Numbered from the stretch's first letter, positions 29,185 through 41,788 are shown. The stretch is 64,000 nt of DNA from Oppiella nova (GCA_905397405.1 CAJPVJ010000005.1:62001-126000); one strand, 5' to 3'. Made by a program: numbers and translations. The notes: generated from the letters alone by a model not told the origin.

Positions 29185-29353
29185 TTAAACAAGCAATAAA
29201 TCTCGAGACATGTCTTTCTTTGGGCCGGTCTTCGGGGATACCATGTCTTCGAGAGAGAGAGAGAGAGAGAGAGGCAGCGAGTTCTTAAGTATGTGCTTGG
29301 CCAACTGCACAGTCATATAGTCATCCAGACCGTCATCCTCATCAATACGAGCT
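29185..29353 (-). CDS. Candidate terminal exon of an unidentified protein, with an in-frame (CT)n array
   Basis: Read from a possible acceptor (TGCATCAG, AG at 29354-29355), the frame gives 55 residues and a TAA at 29185-29187. The first part is acidic and then amphipathic: ARIDEDDGLDDYMTVQ, then LAKHILKNSLP. A 23-base CT run (29251-29273) reads LSLSLSL, and the frame continues EDMVSPKTGPKKDMSRDLLLV. The run length keeps both sides in one frame. A pyrimidine-rich stretch and a CATAAC branch-point-like site precede the acceptor. The phase (one leftover base) does not fit the phase-0 CASP/CUX1 exon at 35581, so it is not a simple alternative exon of that gene. I do not recognise the family. The protein-like composition may be chance, and an expandable array inside an exon is unusual. 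Confidence 0.28.
29251..29273 (+). repeat. (GA)n array, 23 bp, inside the candidate exon
   Basis: Reads LSLSLSL on the minus strand and keeps the two flanking stretches in one frame. Confidence 0.97.
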
Positions 29354-30006
29354 CTGATGCAGTTATGGTTATGTGGATCCGTATAAAAGGAGAGAACAGT
29401 TGATGATTTTCATGCAATACTGCACTCGTATTGATATCAATACGGCTGACCATCAACTAAAGGCTTCGGCTTTGTATTCATCGCAATACTAATGCCATTG
29501 GCTTTTAAGAGACAGACATTGCGTTCGCATTAAAATTTATTACCAATCAAGAGCTGAAGAGTTGCCTGAATTACTATCTCTTCATTTGAATGGCAATTGT
29601 ATTGAATGGAAATTTGGGACTAAAAAGACATGACTGCAGAGCACTGGTAGAGCAGTAGGCGAATGGCATTCAATGCAATGATGCGATCAAACAATGCTGT
29701 GATGTGTCCATAGACTGAGACCAATGAGTGCAATGAGTTATGGCTAACGAAAAGACCAAATCAGCGAAGAAAAGAGCATCTCTTAGAGGAGTTGATGTGC
29801 TTTTATGCGAGTAAATGATAAACCATCGAAGGAATTACGTTACGTTTGGCGCACAGGCCTTCATCACTATCAGCCCTCAGTCTCCAAACAAAACATACGA
29901 ATTGATGGACCGTAAACTAAACACAAGACAGGCCTATCATAACTACCAACTGTCCAATACTTAAGACATTTTAGTAGAGCCTAACTGTTTAGATGACATT
30001 ACATAG

Positions 30007-30243
30007 CAATGCATTGATTTGGAGAACAAAATAAAAATGTTAGACTCGAGTGGTATTACCAGTGGAGTGGGGGATAGCGATGAGAGACTGATGACAGGCA
30101 ATGGACAGTCATATATCAAACAAATACTTTCTGATTCGCGATTTAGTCCACTCGACAAACTCAACGCACCGATAGATACTCTCTATCTCTGTCTCCCTGT
30201 CCTAACTGTTTGCTCAATGGTATTGCCATTAAATAACAAATAA
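30007..30243 (+). CDS. Candidate exon of an unidentified protein
   Basis: An open frame of 78 codons ends in TAA at 30241-30243. It is preceded by a CTAAC branch-point-like site about 20 bases before TTACATAG (AG at 30005-30006), a plausible acceptor. The product begins QCIDLENKIKMLDSSG, is hydrophilic through GDSDERLMTGNGQSYIKQ and SRFSPLDKLN, and ends with a hydrophobic segment (LYLCLPVLTVCSMVLPL) that could be a short membrane span. A separate 50-codon plus-strand frame starting at an ATG near 29815 ends just upstream, near 29964. It lies on the strand opposite to CASP/CUX1, so it would be a nested antisense gene if real. There is no recognised domain and no convincing partner exon, so chance in a less AT-rich patch is quite possible. 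Confidence 0.22.
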   Translation, partial: QCIDLENKIKMLDSSGITSGVGDSDERLMTGNGQSYIKQILSDSRFSPLDKLNAPIDTLYLCLPVLTVCSMVLPLNNK

Positions 30244-30281
30244 AACACAAACTTTCTGTGTTTAACAGCACTGGTGGTCAG

Positions 30282-30623
30282 TCAGTGGCACAGACACGAG
30301 AGCCCAGACACAGCCATATAAGACAAACTGTGCGCTAAACGGACCGTAAGAAAAGCAATACCATAGCTATTACTGCCATTACTTTCCGTTCGGTTGTCAC
30401 AATCGAATCGACGTTTCTTCACGGATCCCATCCCTCCATAAGCCCTCGCATAACATAACAAACCTTTTAAAAAGTTTACACAAAATCGTTGAATCGGAAT
30501 CCAAATGAAGGAAAACGCGTCAACACATGAACTACAAGACACCACCAGAAGCCAAAACCATACGCACAGTGCCATCATTACAGTGACAACCACTTCAACC
30601 GCACCGTAAGATACCATAAACAA
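30282..30623 (-). CDS. Open frame with a signal-peptide-like segment, uncertain
   Basis: A 113-codon minus-strand frame without microsatellite content. An internal double methionine starts MMALCVWFWLLVVSCSSC, which looks like a signal peptide with possible cleavage after VDA. It is followed by FSFIWIPIQRFCVNFLKG, a second cysteine, and a basic cluster VKKRR. That layout resembles a small secreted or neuropeptide precursor, but no known peptide is recognised. Possible donors inside the frame include AAAAG-GTTTGT. It lies upstream of the candidate exon at 29185-29353 on the same strand, and joining them through that donor and the AGAG-CT acceptor would keep frame, but this is speculative. Confidence 0.15.
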   Translation of the reverse strand: MFMVSYGAVEVVVTVMMALCVWFWLLVVSCSSCVDAFSFIWIPIQRFCVNFLKGLLCYARAYGGMGSVKKRRFDCDNRTESNGSNSYGIAFLTVRLAHSLSYMAVSGLSCLCH

Positions 30624-32794
30624 TCAAATTTACACAATCCTCACAATCCTATACACTATTTACTGTCAGATTATTCCAATTAATAAAGCAATTCAATTCA
30701 ATTACAATTCTCTCAATTCATTTAGTTTTAAACATCACTTTTTTAACGGTATATGTGTGTGGACTCAATGAACCCAATCATTTTGAATTACCGGTATAAT
30801 TATTTAATAGTACTGTACATGATAGCACTATTTGATTTTATACAAATTTAATCACAGATTATTCTAATATTATATTAAGTAATTAAATCAATCATTAAGT
30901 AAAATAAAACACAATTTATCTAAAATGCATTAATTTTAAAAAAGGTTAATTAATTTTGAATATTATAAAAAAAGGTTGAGCCCAATAGGAGTATTAAAAC
31001 ATATTAAATACATTTAAGGAATTAATAATTAATTTTAAAAATTATGTTTTGTTTGTTTGCCTGAATGCGAGTAATTGAAAGTATAAATGAATAATAAAAT
31101 GATAGGAATCGTGAAATAATAAGTTTGAAGTGTATTATTGATTATGGGTTTTGCATCCTTTTATGTTAAAATGCAAATTGATTTTTGTGGGAATAAATTA
31201 ATGTCTGATTAAATATTTATTTTTTGCTATTTCATACATTTTGAACGCAAATATTGCTTTAGTATTAAATTTAAATTAAAAACAATTAAATGAATAATTT
31301 CTGTTAGAAAACAAAATATTAAAAGCAATTATAAACTTATTAATATTTATTTGAATGATTTTGTTGTTATTTTATTAAAACACTATTAATTCAAATACAG
31401 TGTTAACCCAATGTTTGACCCAAATTCAAGTCACAAATTACTAATAGAAATCTTTAACTAAAATCATAATTTAGTTGCGTTTCAATTGAAACATAAGTTA
31501 TTACATGTATTTCATACTTCAATATTATCTGCCTTTTCATTAATAAAAATTATATGCATTTATATTAATATAAAGTTTTTATATTTCGCTATTTGGTTGG
31601 TAATATAATTATACCATTTGTGTGTAGCACTGAGCCTATGAAGTGAACAATAATATAAAATTCATTTCATTATTAATATCTAAACGCGTAATAAATCAAA
31701 AAACTTCATAAAAATCAAACAAAAAACAAGTGATATGTAGTGCAGAGTATATCTCTGTATGTATGCCATCATTGGCAACAAAAAAAACTCGTGAATCGAT
31801 TGTTTGGTAACTTATAGTTTGGTAACTATTGAGTGAACTATTGTATGATTAGTGGAACCGATCGCAACACACCTTAACATTGCATTTCAGTCACTCTATT
31901 GAGGCATTGCTTTTAGGATTCAATTTTCATAAAATAAATGATTTATTCGATTAAATCACAAACAAAATAGAGTTCAAGTTTAGCCCTCAGAGCACTAATT
32001 CAATTGAATTCTACTTTTTCTCGCATTCGTTATATACCTTATATACCACTGCTCTCTACCTGTACTACAGGTACGGCTGCTAATGGAAATACAGCCGAGA
32101 ATTAATTGAACGCCGAATTTGTATGAATGTATTGAACACTATATAAGATTTATTGAAACACAATTAGTTCCCATTGATTCCCATCTCATATGGGATTCAA
32201 CGGAGAAATTAATTCAATGTTTTGCGTGACATCTCGTCGGCAGTGATCTCTGTGTTCATAAGAGTTGTATTGAAACGAAAACATGTGAACCAGTCGTGAG
32301 ACACATGGTTTGAGTAGTTTTTCAATTTCGTGTATCGTTTAGGCGATAGGCGTATGACTGGTCTCCCAGTGAATAATCGGCGGTATGTGTGCCGGCGCTC
32401 ACATCACCAGTGGATTGCATACACCGATTGCTATTCAATACGATTTGGTATGCAATGCAACGATTGAGAGAAAGGAGAGACGACTGACTAATACTTCACT
32501 GAACAGTAACACCACTTTCGAGATGCCATTCATATGTGATTGAAATATTCACAACACATACACTTTAATACATAACTGAGTCTTAATATTGATTATAAAA
32601 GTGGAACCAATAGTGGGGATCGACACGCGAAATGCATTTCACATCACTTTCAATATATTGATGCAAATACTGCGAGATTCAGTTATCGGAGATTATGATT
32701 CAAAACTAGAAATTTCATCAAATAAACCAATAATAGGGCAAAACTGCAGAGAAGCAGATACTGGATGTGAGTTCGGGAATGGGAGCTCACAGTC

Positions 32795-32816
32795 GAGAGA
32801 GAGAGAGAGAGAGAGA
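32795..32816 (+). repeat. (GA)n array, 22 bp
   Basis: A short AATAC tandem lies 50 bp downstream. Confidence 0.97.
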
Positions 32817-35580
32817 TCAAAGTTTATGAAAGCGTATCATTAAAATTCAGAGCACTTTCCTCATCAATACAATACAATACAATAGTATTCTCTCAAAGAG
32901 TCTATTCGTATATAAAACTTATTTATCGTTCTGTCGGTTATCGTAAAAACATATTCACTATAAAAACTGATTCAATACATGAATATTCATTATTTATGGA
33001 AACTTATCAAGCGATCGGAAATCCTTTTATTATTTTAAATAAAAATATCAAAATATTTCAAAATTAGTGCCTCTAAAAGAAAAATTCCTCAAAAAATTCT
33101 TTGAATACTTGAATCGAAATATAAAATAATTAAATTTTAATATAAAAAACATAATTTAATCAATAATAGAGATCTAAAGAAAATGATGAATACATGAAAC
33201 TGTTTGTCGAGTAATGGAAAGGCATGCTACACGTAATCTATCACTGATTAGTATCGACAAACATACAAAAAAATATTTGGTCATAAAAGTACCCAAAAAA
33301 TATTCACTCCTTTTGCTATCTGTGGCTATAATTCTTATTGTGTTGTTTTGATGGCTGTGCAAAAATATATGCCATTAAAACAGCAAACAAAAATATTTAA
33401 AATTCCATTCAATGGCTTTTAATGGTAGGGAATGGTTGGGAATGGTAGGGCTGAGATACACCACACCACACACACACGCGAAACGGCACAACACGTATAG
33501 TTTAGGTGCAATACTATTAATAATAACGAGTCATATATAAAATTATGAAATTTTCGGTGTTCACCCGAATAGTTAATGTTAAGTGAATGTGTATACAGAA
33601 TATACATAATGTATAAAATACAATGCAATTCACTGTTTAATAACAGAGCCGTTAAGAGATGACTAACAAAAGAGGGAAATAAATATATTTATGTTTAAAA
33701 ATTCTTTCAATAAATTGTATGCCATGTATGACACAAATCTAATGAACGGTATGTACTCTTTCTGTTAAAAATGCATAACTTTTTCTTAAGCCCCGCGAAA
33801 AACTTTGGGCTCATTTTGATATAAAAATTTATATTTATATATAATTTTTATGATTTTTCACTTTATTTGGCGTTCGGCTGTGAATCAAATGCAATGAAAA
33901 GCATTCCATAAGTATATAAATATATATAACGAAGAAATTTATATTTGATTATATGATGAAGAAGTTTGTGAATAAATGCTATCATTTCTAATAGAGATTC
34001 TCGGATAACACTCCCAAAGCCATGGCTGCGAATGAATAAGAAATTGCATCAAACCTTCTACACTGAGTGAGAGAATATTATTTATAATTTTTGAACATTA
34101 AATTCACATTCAAGTGGAAAATAGCGGACAATAAATGTTTTTAAGAGACATTTAAAAAAGTGCTACACTTTTGAGGACATCAATAGAATTTTTATACTTA
34201 ATTTTAATAATAATTTTGAGCCGTATATTAATTAATGTTATTACATAATAGAGTATAAGACAAAAAACACGAGTCAAAGCCCTAACATATTCTGTGTTAT
34301 CAAATGCTTTTATGAGTTTGCAGTTAACGTTACACTGCGTTCATAGCATTACAATTGTTAGCATTATTTTCTTTGACTCTTTTTCAAAATTTAATTCTCA
34401 TTTTGCCAATGGATGGCACAATATATTAATAACTTTAGTCTTAATAGATTACACAACCATACAGTGAACATAACAAAAAGTTCATTTAATTATATGTAAT
34501 TTTTCTCACTTGGATTCCTCTTTAATCAAAATATATATATACAACACATATATATTGTGTATGAAATATACCCTAAAATAAGCTAAAAAATATATCGTAT
34601 GAGAACTGATATATGTTTAGAGACAATGACTTCGCTGACGATATTTAGAGATGGAAACAGATATTACAGTATAAGTTAGTAGAGGGGATCGGAGTGAGAG
34701 AGAGCACCGGGAGTTCGTTAGGGGAGATGTTGTGGATTGAGAGAGCAGTGAGAGGAGAGAAGGGGTGAAAATTATTTGTCCTTTAATTACATGATTTTTC
34801 GAGGAAGTAATTAAATATGTTTTGGTTTTCTCTTATGGCTGTAGAGCTGAGGCAGGAAAGGATGCTCTGTCACAGTCAGTCATCTAATAAAAAGGCGTCA
34901 TTTGACTAAATTATGTTCAGATCTGTGGCCAAAAACAATAGGCAAACAGATTGGGCTTCGCTTTTGTGTCATTTGTATACAAAAAACTCTTATAAATTAT
35001 TGTAAAGTTTTTGGTGCTCTCGTTGTTGTTGTTGTCGTTGTACTTCTGATTGTGTTTTTTGATTATTATTATTATATTATAATTTATTAGAGATAAAAGT
35101 TTATACAACTTGTACTCTGTTAAGAACTTGTGTGCAAATTAAGGCTAAAAATGATGACAGAGTTTCGTAAGACTTTGTATGCGATATATATATTTATACA
35201 GAATATAAATAATGGAAATACATATCGAAATAATAGGACAGTTAATCGAGAGCACAGTAATTATGTATAATATCTCATAACTGCTTCCTTTATATACAAA
35301 ATTATTTTTGTTTCTTTTTTTTCACTCCAACGTTTGAGATTAGAAAACATTAAACTCTAATATAATATCGCATTTTGCGCTGATATTATGAATGAACGAC
35401 AAAAATCGGTCAAAAGTGAGCCGAAAAAGATCGGTTGTAATTATAAGCGAATTTCATAATACATAATAATAATTATAATTATCTCTTATTTCTAATGTGT
35501 GGTGCGATTACAGCAGCGAATGGAGCGTTCAATACAATACAATACAACGATAACGTGTATATTAAACATGTATTCCTTAC

Positions 35581-35691
35581 CTCAGGTGATGTTTTTGTGA
35601 ACTGTTTGCTTAACTCTACTAATTGACGACGAGAGCGATCGCTGTCATCCTGTCGGTCGAGTATTTGAGTGGCTCTTTGGTCCAGTTCTCG
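35581..35691 (-). CDS. CUX1: CASP/CUX1-type gene, internal coding exon (N-terminal coiled coil; first of two seen)
   Basis: This exon encodes 37 residues, from RELDQRATQILDRQ to QFTKTSPE. Compared from memory with vertebrate CUX1/CASP residues of about 22-58 (RELDATATVLANRQ to FKKNTPE), the length is the same and about half the positions are identical. CASP is a Golgi coiled-coil membrane protein and CUX1 is a nuclear cut-homeobox factor; in vertebrates both are spliced from one locus and share this N-terminal segment, so the exon alone does not say which product is made here. On the minus strand the acceptor is TATTACAG before CGA at 35691, and the donor is GAG followed by GTAAGG below 35581. 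Both ends are phase 0, as in vertebrates. The ATG nine bases upstream lies in the intron and is not a start. The preceding exon, expected to end in a FDLQQLQ-like motif, was not found in the remaining 28 kb. Confidence 0.9.
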
Positions 35692-36239
35692 CTGTAATAC
35701 CAATTAATACCATAATTAGACATATATTTAAATACCGCACTATTTTTGGCTAACAATTTAGCTCATCGTTACATTCAGAGGGAATCATAATTGTAATTAA
35801 ATATAAAGCATAAAAATACATATATATATACACAAATAAACTATTAATTGTTTAGCACTCGTTTTGCGATTCACTATATATTCTGTGTGCTCCCAATCCG
35901 TAAATAATATGTTATGAAAATTAATTTAACAAAAGAGATAAATATTGTTTTTGTGTTTATATTAGTGGCTTTGGTTTTGGCTTTAGTTTTTGTATGAAAG
36001 CGCGATTAAAATAGACGCTAAGAATCACTATATTCTCGCAATCTTTGCATTACTTTTGTTTTGGTTTTGTTTTGCTTTTTTGAAGGACAGCCGAAAGAAT
36101 CACACCTCTCACTCACTACTACTATGAGGAACACCAGTTTTTTGGGCACAAAATTGTGTTAAAAATTTCTTTTATGAATAAGAATATGAATGAAAAAAAG
36201 AAATATTTAGTTAAAAAAGGAAAGCGAAGCAAATGAATG

Positions 36240-36243
<4 letters not shown>

Positions 36244-36280
<37 letters not shown>
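36244..36280 (+). repeat. (GA)n array, 37 bp
   Basis: Within 560 bp upstream of the exon at 35581-35691, where it reads as CT on the transcribed sense. Confidence 0.97.
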
Positions 36281-36286
<6 letters not shown>

Positions 36287-38109
36287 TAGTGTTGTTTGTA
36301 ATTACAATGGGAATGTTTGGAGAGCACGAGTAGGGACTGACTGTAAGCACGCGTTGCGCTCATTGAGAGTGAAGACGACTATTGATAACATGAGAGGAAA
36401 GGAAAGACAAAAAACGATGAGTTAGTTCTCACACACACTCAGCCACAGCCACAAAGGGAATGGCGGTGTTTGTAGTGCACAGACCGCCCAAATCGGTAAT
36501 CAGTGGGTCGTTGTACTACAGAATCGAGTGAATACAGTGTAACAAAACCAAAATTAATACATTTGTTGTGTCGTATCAATCAAAGCTGTTTTGGAGGGCC
36601 AGCCATTCACTCAATTCATTGAATATAATAACTTATTAACAGAGAGGCCAACAAAAGGGATGACTGAGTCTGGAGATTATGTGCTAAAGATATCATAATT
36701 CTGGTGTAATAACTATAAAAGCTATTATTGGGGAGCGGGTATGTCTAAGGTAGAGACTAACACATGGGGTATGGGATTCTCCAACGAGTCTAACATATGG
36801 ATGAATCGCTGAGAGTTTGCGAGAGTTTCTCCAAATTAATTTACAATAATTCCTATTCTTGGGGTTAAATAACTTTGTGCTATAAATAGATATTTAAAGA
36901 CTGTTTATAAAATACTTGTAAAACTCATAACCCGTTTGCGATTCTCAATACAAAAACATTATCACATCACTATTAGAATTCATTTTTAGGCCTCACAATA
37001 TGTTTTGCAAAAATCTATTGAAATCAATTATAATTATAAAAAATTGTGCATAAAATGCTCTATAGATGAGACCACAAAATCAGAAATTACTTAATGTTTT
37101 AGTAGCATTTTCGACCTGTAACTCATTACAAAATCCCAATTAAGATCTTATGAAATGGTCTTTAGTTTGTAATTCTGCTAATTAGTCGACATACCGGGAG
37201 TAATTTGAATTTGTAGGTTGACGTTCAGTTTATTGTGTGATACACTGTTTCGCACCCATGGTTTTAAAGGATAACTTAAATAACATTAACGCATGAAAAG
37301 TGAGGCAAAGAATCGACATGAAGGCACGCATATGGCATCAAACCATTGCTAACGATATATACAGTACAAGCGTTTCATTTAACTATCACTTCAATACACA
37401 ATATATTGTATATGTGTTTAGACTGTCGAAGACAGCACTCGATGGTAAAGCCTCTGTTAGATTGAATTTAAGCTCTTTTTGATATAAGAATATATTCTAT
37501 TGTATTCTCTTATATATACAAGACTTCTTTTTTTTATCGCACATACATGTATACTACTAGTGCTTACAGTTCTGGTGTATATAAGCAACAGTTGGTATGA
37601 GTTGCAGATCCCAAGAGTCGGTTAAAAATCTATGTTATAAAAAAGTGCTGCAAAAAATAGACAGACTGTTTGGGAGGGAGAGAGAGAGAGAGAGGCAGAG
37701 ATTGTATAAAGTGATGCTTTGCTCGAAGCTCTCTATCAGTATTAGAATAGAGAGGGAGAGAGTGAGTGAAAGGAGAGCCAAAGTAAGTGAAGAGATTGAT
37801 CGAAAATCCGTAAAGTGAATCACACATTCAATACATGAATACACATCGCTCTCTCTCTCTCTCTCAATCGGATTTGAATAGAGAGCAATAGATATATAGA
37901 ATATGTTAGTATATGTTAGTAAAAAAGAGTAAAAGATATACAAGCAATAGACTTGACTACAAGTTGTGTTATTTTGTTAGCATTAAGAATATGGCAAAAG
38001 TGCAAAACTCGACGAAATGAGATGAAATTGTCGTTTATATAGTAGTACTGTATGTAGAATGGGATGAATGGCGCGTAAGAATGTTGGGTTCAACACAAGA
38101 ATAAATATG

Positions 38110-38134
38110 TCTCTCTCTCTCTCTCTCTCTCTCT
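38110..38134 (+). repeat. (CT)n array, 25 bp
   Basis: Followed by a broken CT stretch to about 38144. Confidence 0.97.
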
Positions 38135-38847
38135 TCCTCTCTCTTATTCTTTACATATCTTTGATCGACACACAAATGCCTCAACACTTATATATCGATA
38201 AAATGTTTTCTCGAATTTCTAAACATAGAAATAAAATGAAAATTCTTTTTCTTCACTCATCTCTGGCTTGCATTTAAAAAATTATAGTTTGAGATAATTT
38301 TTTATACAAACATATAAAAAGCGAACAGACATTCCGTTTTTAAAATTTCAATTTTGTCTCTTAAAACCCCTCTAAACAACACCTTAAACACTATATCAAT
38401 AAAATTAATATTAAAATACATAACAAATAGCATCTCTAAGTCAGTATAAAATTTTAAAACACGTATTTGACATAAATTATATATATTTTTACATTTTTGC
38501 GCTAATTAATGCATTTTTGATAAGATTTGTTTCAATTATATGTAAGGCTCTTAAGGCTTGTTATCTCTTCTCAATTCATTCTCTTTATTGCATTTTTTCT
38601 TAGTTTTCTATTAAATGTAAAATAAAAATTGATTACAAATCATAAGTATATTTCAATTCCAGTATTTCTTCTCTAATTCTAACCCCTCTTTCACGTCAAA
38701 TATTACACTAAACCACATTCAGTTTCTCTCCCCTTAAAGCGATTGATGTATTTCTAGAAATAAATATAATTAATACAAATCAGAAGATATTTGACATATA
38801 TTTAAGACTTTCAAAAAAGAGATTGTGATCTTAAGGTAGGTATGGAC

Positions 38848-38850
<3 letters not shown>

Positions 38851-38884
<34 letters not shown>
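38851..38884 (+). repeat. (GA)n array, 34 bp
   Basis: Uninterrupted. Confidence 0.97.
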
Positions 38885-38887
<3 letters not shown>

Positions 38888-40530
38888 TAGTAAGAAATAA
38901 ATCAACAGTTATATGGAGTAAAGCAAAGACTGGATGTACTGTTTATATATGATGACAGCGGGAGGTGTTGTGGCCCACCAAAGGTCGTGTCTCAATAGGG
39001 TTCCAGAGGAGGCACACACATCACAGGTATATCAATATAATCTATAAGTTGTATATTATATATAATATGTGTATTGAATGTTAGGTTCTGTGGTTAAACA
39101 GCGCACGAAAAACTCGATTAAAATACTTTCAACAAAATATTATGACAAATATTTTGTGAGCGATTAATATTTAAACAAAATAATGTCAAACATATTGGTT
39201 TGGAGTTGAAATTTTCAATACACAGTTGTTAACAGTTTTTTTGACTGAATGTAAAAACATCTCTCAATAAAAACAGTTAAAAGCAATAAAGAAGTGCCAA
39301 ATGTATGGCATATCAAACGCAGACCAAAAATAACCTAACAGTACGACACAATTGAAGGGTAAAAACTATTGACAACTTTATATATATATTCAGTGTTTGT
39401 ATTAAAAAACATTTAAAAACATATCGCACAGACATTGGAAGCCTTTTGATGTCAAAAAATGTTTTATCTCATCAAATATACTGTCTGTAGGAAAAATATA
39501 TTTTTTTCATAAATACTTTTCATATCATACGCGATGAAGAACTGGTAATGCATTTCAAAAAATTTGTTGAAAACTGAGTTAAATCTCTTTTAGAGAAACA
39601 AAATACTGCTTATTAAACATATCAGTGAAATAAATAAATGTATTTTAAAAAGAAATATTAATAGGAATTTGTGTCTCGAAAACCAAATGTCAGTTGTTTT
39701 ATGCGAGAAATACATGATAAGTATTAATAGGGAAATGTATGCTCAATGACTGTGCCATAGAGGAGCTAACCGTAAGCAAAACTGATGGCATAGAAAATCA
39801 GGTAATCCACTGAAATGCCGATATTATTGAATAGGGTATATGTGTTGAGACAATCATTGTATCCATAAGAGTATTGGCGGAGCTGTCAGATAGTGTCAGC
39901 GCTACTCTCAAAGTAATGGTATTCTCGAGTCATATATCACAATATGTGGCCAAACAATCGATCATCACTTTTAGGCCCAAATCGTATCAAAATCTTATGT
40001 CTAATGCATGCAATGAATAGTGTGTTGTGTAGTGTAGTAGTTGTCTATCGAAATCTATTATATAATGTTTAGCTTACAATAAGTCAAATGTTTGGGTCGA
40101 GTATTAGTGGAGATGCCGTAATTGAATGCGAATTGAATGAGACGTTCAATGGGATGACAGACACCACCTGCCGGTCGTACGGGCCAACAGTTAACGCATG
40201 CAATTTCAATGCATATGAGATTTAAACAGTTAAACATACACTCTATTATGTCGTTTGATTGTGAGTATTGCTAAAACTTCCAACACTATTACCCACCATT
40301 GTATTGCACTGTATTGTCTCATATCGGGCATCACTTATCGATTTTTAGCCGCATATACAATGCAAACGCGCCGATCGCTCAATACTAATACAAATAGTTT
40401 CTCAACTCAACGCTCAAACACTCCTAACACTCCCTCATCTCTATTCTACATACAAATAGCTCTCATTATTACTTTAAAGGCATTGCCTAAGAAAATATAT
40501 ATATATTTCAAATAACATTACACTAGCGAA

Positions 40531-40558
40531 GGGAGAGAGAGAGAGAGAGAGAGAGAGA
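40531..40558 (+). repeat. (GA)n array, 28 bp
   Basis: Preceded by CGAAGG. Confidence 0.97.
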
Positions 40559-40967
40559 AATTATTATCGGTTGTAATGCTTTAGAACAGAGACTAAACCA
40601 TTATATATAGTCTTCAATATGAAAGAACATTATTCACAATAATATTACAATACCATAGACTCAAAGATACATAACTTTTTCGGTATATGTGTGTATATTC
40701 TGTTCTCTTTATTATTAGTATTTTTGTTTCAATTTTGCATTTACTTTAATATTGTGCTTATTATTACTGACTCAACATTTAATGCATGACTCGTTTCAAA
40801 CAAAATAAAATCCAAGCGAACATAACCTAAGCTTGTATTATGTATTGGCGAACAACTCTTCCATATTTTTTGTGTGCTTCTGATCTCCAAATAATCTGTG
40901 TTTTGGGTTTACAGAGAAAACAGAGAAAAGTAAAAAATTAAAGTCTCTTGTGTTGGAAGAGTAGTGC

Positions 40968-41141
40968 AGAGGGAGAGGAGGAGAGAAGGAGAGAAGGAGT
41001 TATTGGGAGAGCAGAGAGCGGGTTATGCCAGAGATAAACAGATATAAAGATTGATAGAGAGGTGAATGTAAGGGAGAGAGGCATAGGGAGGGAGAGAGAG
41101 AGTGTGCGAGCGATTGGAGAGAGAGAGAGAGAGAGAGAGAG
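40968..41141 (+). repeat. Purine-rich GA tract with pure (GA)n end
   Basis: About 170 bp of largely purine sequence, GGGAGAGGAGGAGAGAAGG and similar, closing with a pure GA run at 41117-41141. A second compound run lies at 41243-41284. It could adopt triplex (H-DNA) structure. Confidence 0.85.
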
Positions 41142-41788
41142 CTGTGAGATGTGTGTATTCATTGAGAATTAGTTGGTTTTCTCCACTCATCTGTAGTGTT
41201 CAATATGCAGACATGGATGGCATGGATGGCACGCCACTGATCGAGAGAGAGAGAGTGCGAGAGAGAGATGGAGAGAGAGAGAGAAAAGAGTGCACACAAT
41301 GAGGAGTTGAGCTGACGTTAGGCACAGGCACTCAAAACTTGGAAGCAATGCCTAACTTTAGGCATCAGTATTGCGATGGCTATATCTGTACGGTATGTTC
41401 ACTAGTATTGTACGGTTGTGTTCAAATGGATCGATAATTTTGAGCAGTTGTAATGGAGTATTAGAATAAATTATTTTCAATATGTGTGGAGGCAATAGAG
41501 GCAAAAAGGGTGAAACAGTATTTGGCAATTGGATCGAACCGATTACCCAGAATCAGGGGGTGTTTGCACCCAAACCCCAACACTCCGTTCATACTCTTAA
41601 AAATTAACTTTATTTCAAATGCTCTCAACATTACATTGTAATGAAACTGATGAACAGAAAGAAAAGTAAATGTTTGCCTGTATTATACATACAGATAAGT
41701 TGGGCTTAGAATACAGACTTTCCTTTCCATTCACATCATAAGAATCTCAACCGTAACATAAGTACAGTACATAGCTAACTTAACATAC

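Larger units (their letters stand above)
25974..35580 (-). other. Intron of the CASP/CUX1-type gene (9.6 kb)
   Basis: Bounded by GTAAGG next to 35580 and by AG at 25974-25975 on the minus strand. It is mostly AT-rich sequence with (CT)n at 26435-26469 and 29019-29045 and (GA)n at 28154, 29251 and 32795. The part 29.1-30.6 kb is less AT-rich and carries three exon-like open frames listed separately. The block 30.7-35.5 kb is AT-rich with scattered simple repeats (AATAC near 32868 and 35530) and no supported gene. Confidence 0.85.

Noticed and set aside
29815-29964. 50-codon plus-strand frame starting at ATG just after a stop
   Set aside because: Short, with no recognised family. Mentioned only as context for the candidate exon at 30007.
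35479-35703. Reading 35479-35703 as a free-standing 74-residue protein
   Set aside because: The first bases are the intron acceptor and the last 30 or so codons are past the GTAAGG donor. Only 35581-35691 is coding.
41525-41570. GGATCGAACC-like string as a minus-strand tRNA B box
   Set aside because: No matching A box or cloverleaf stems at the right spacing.
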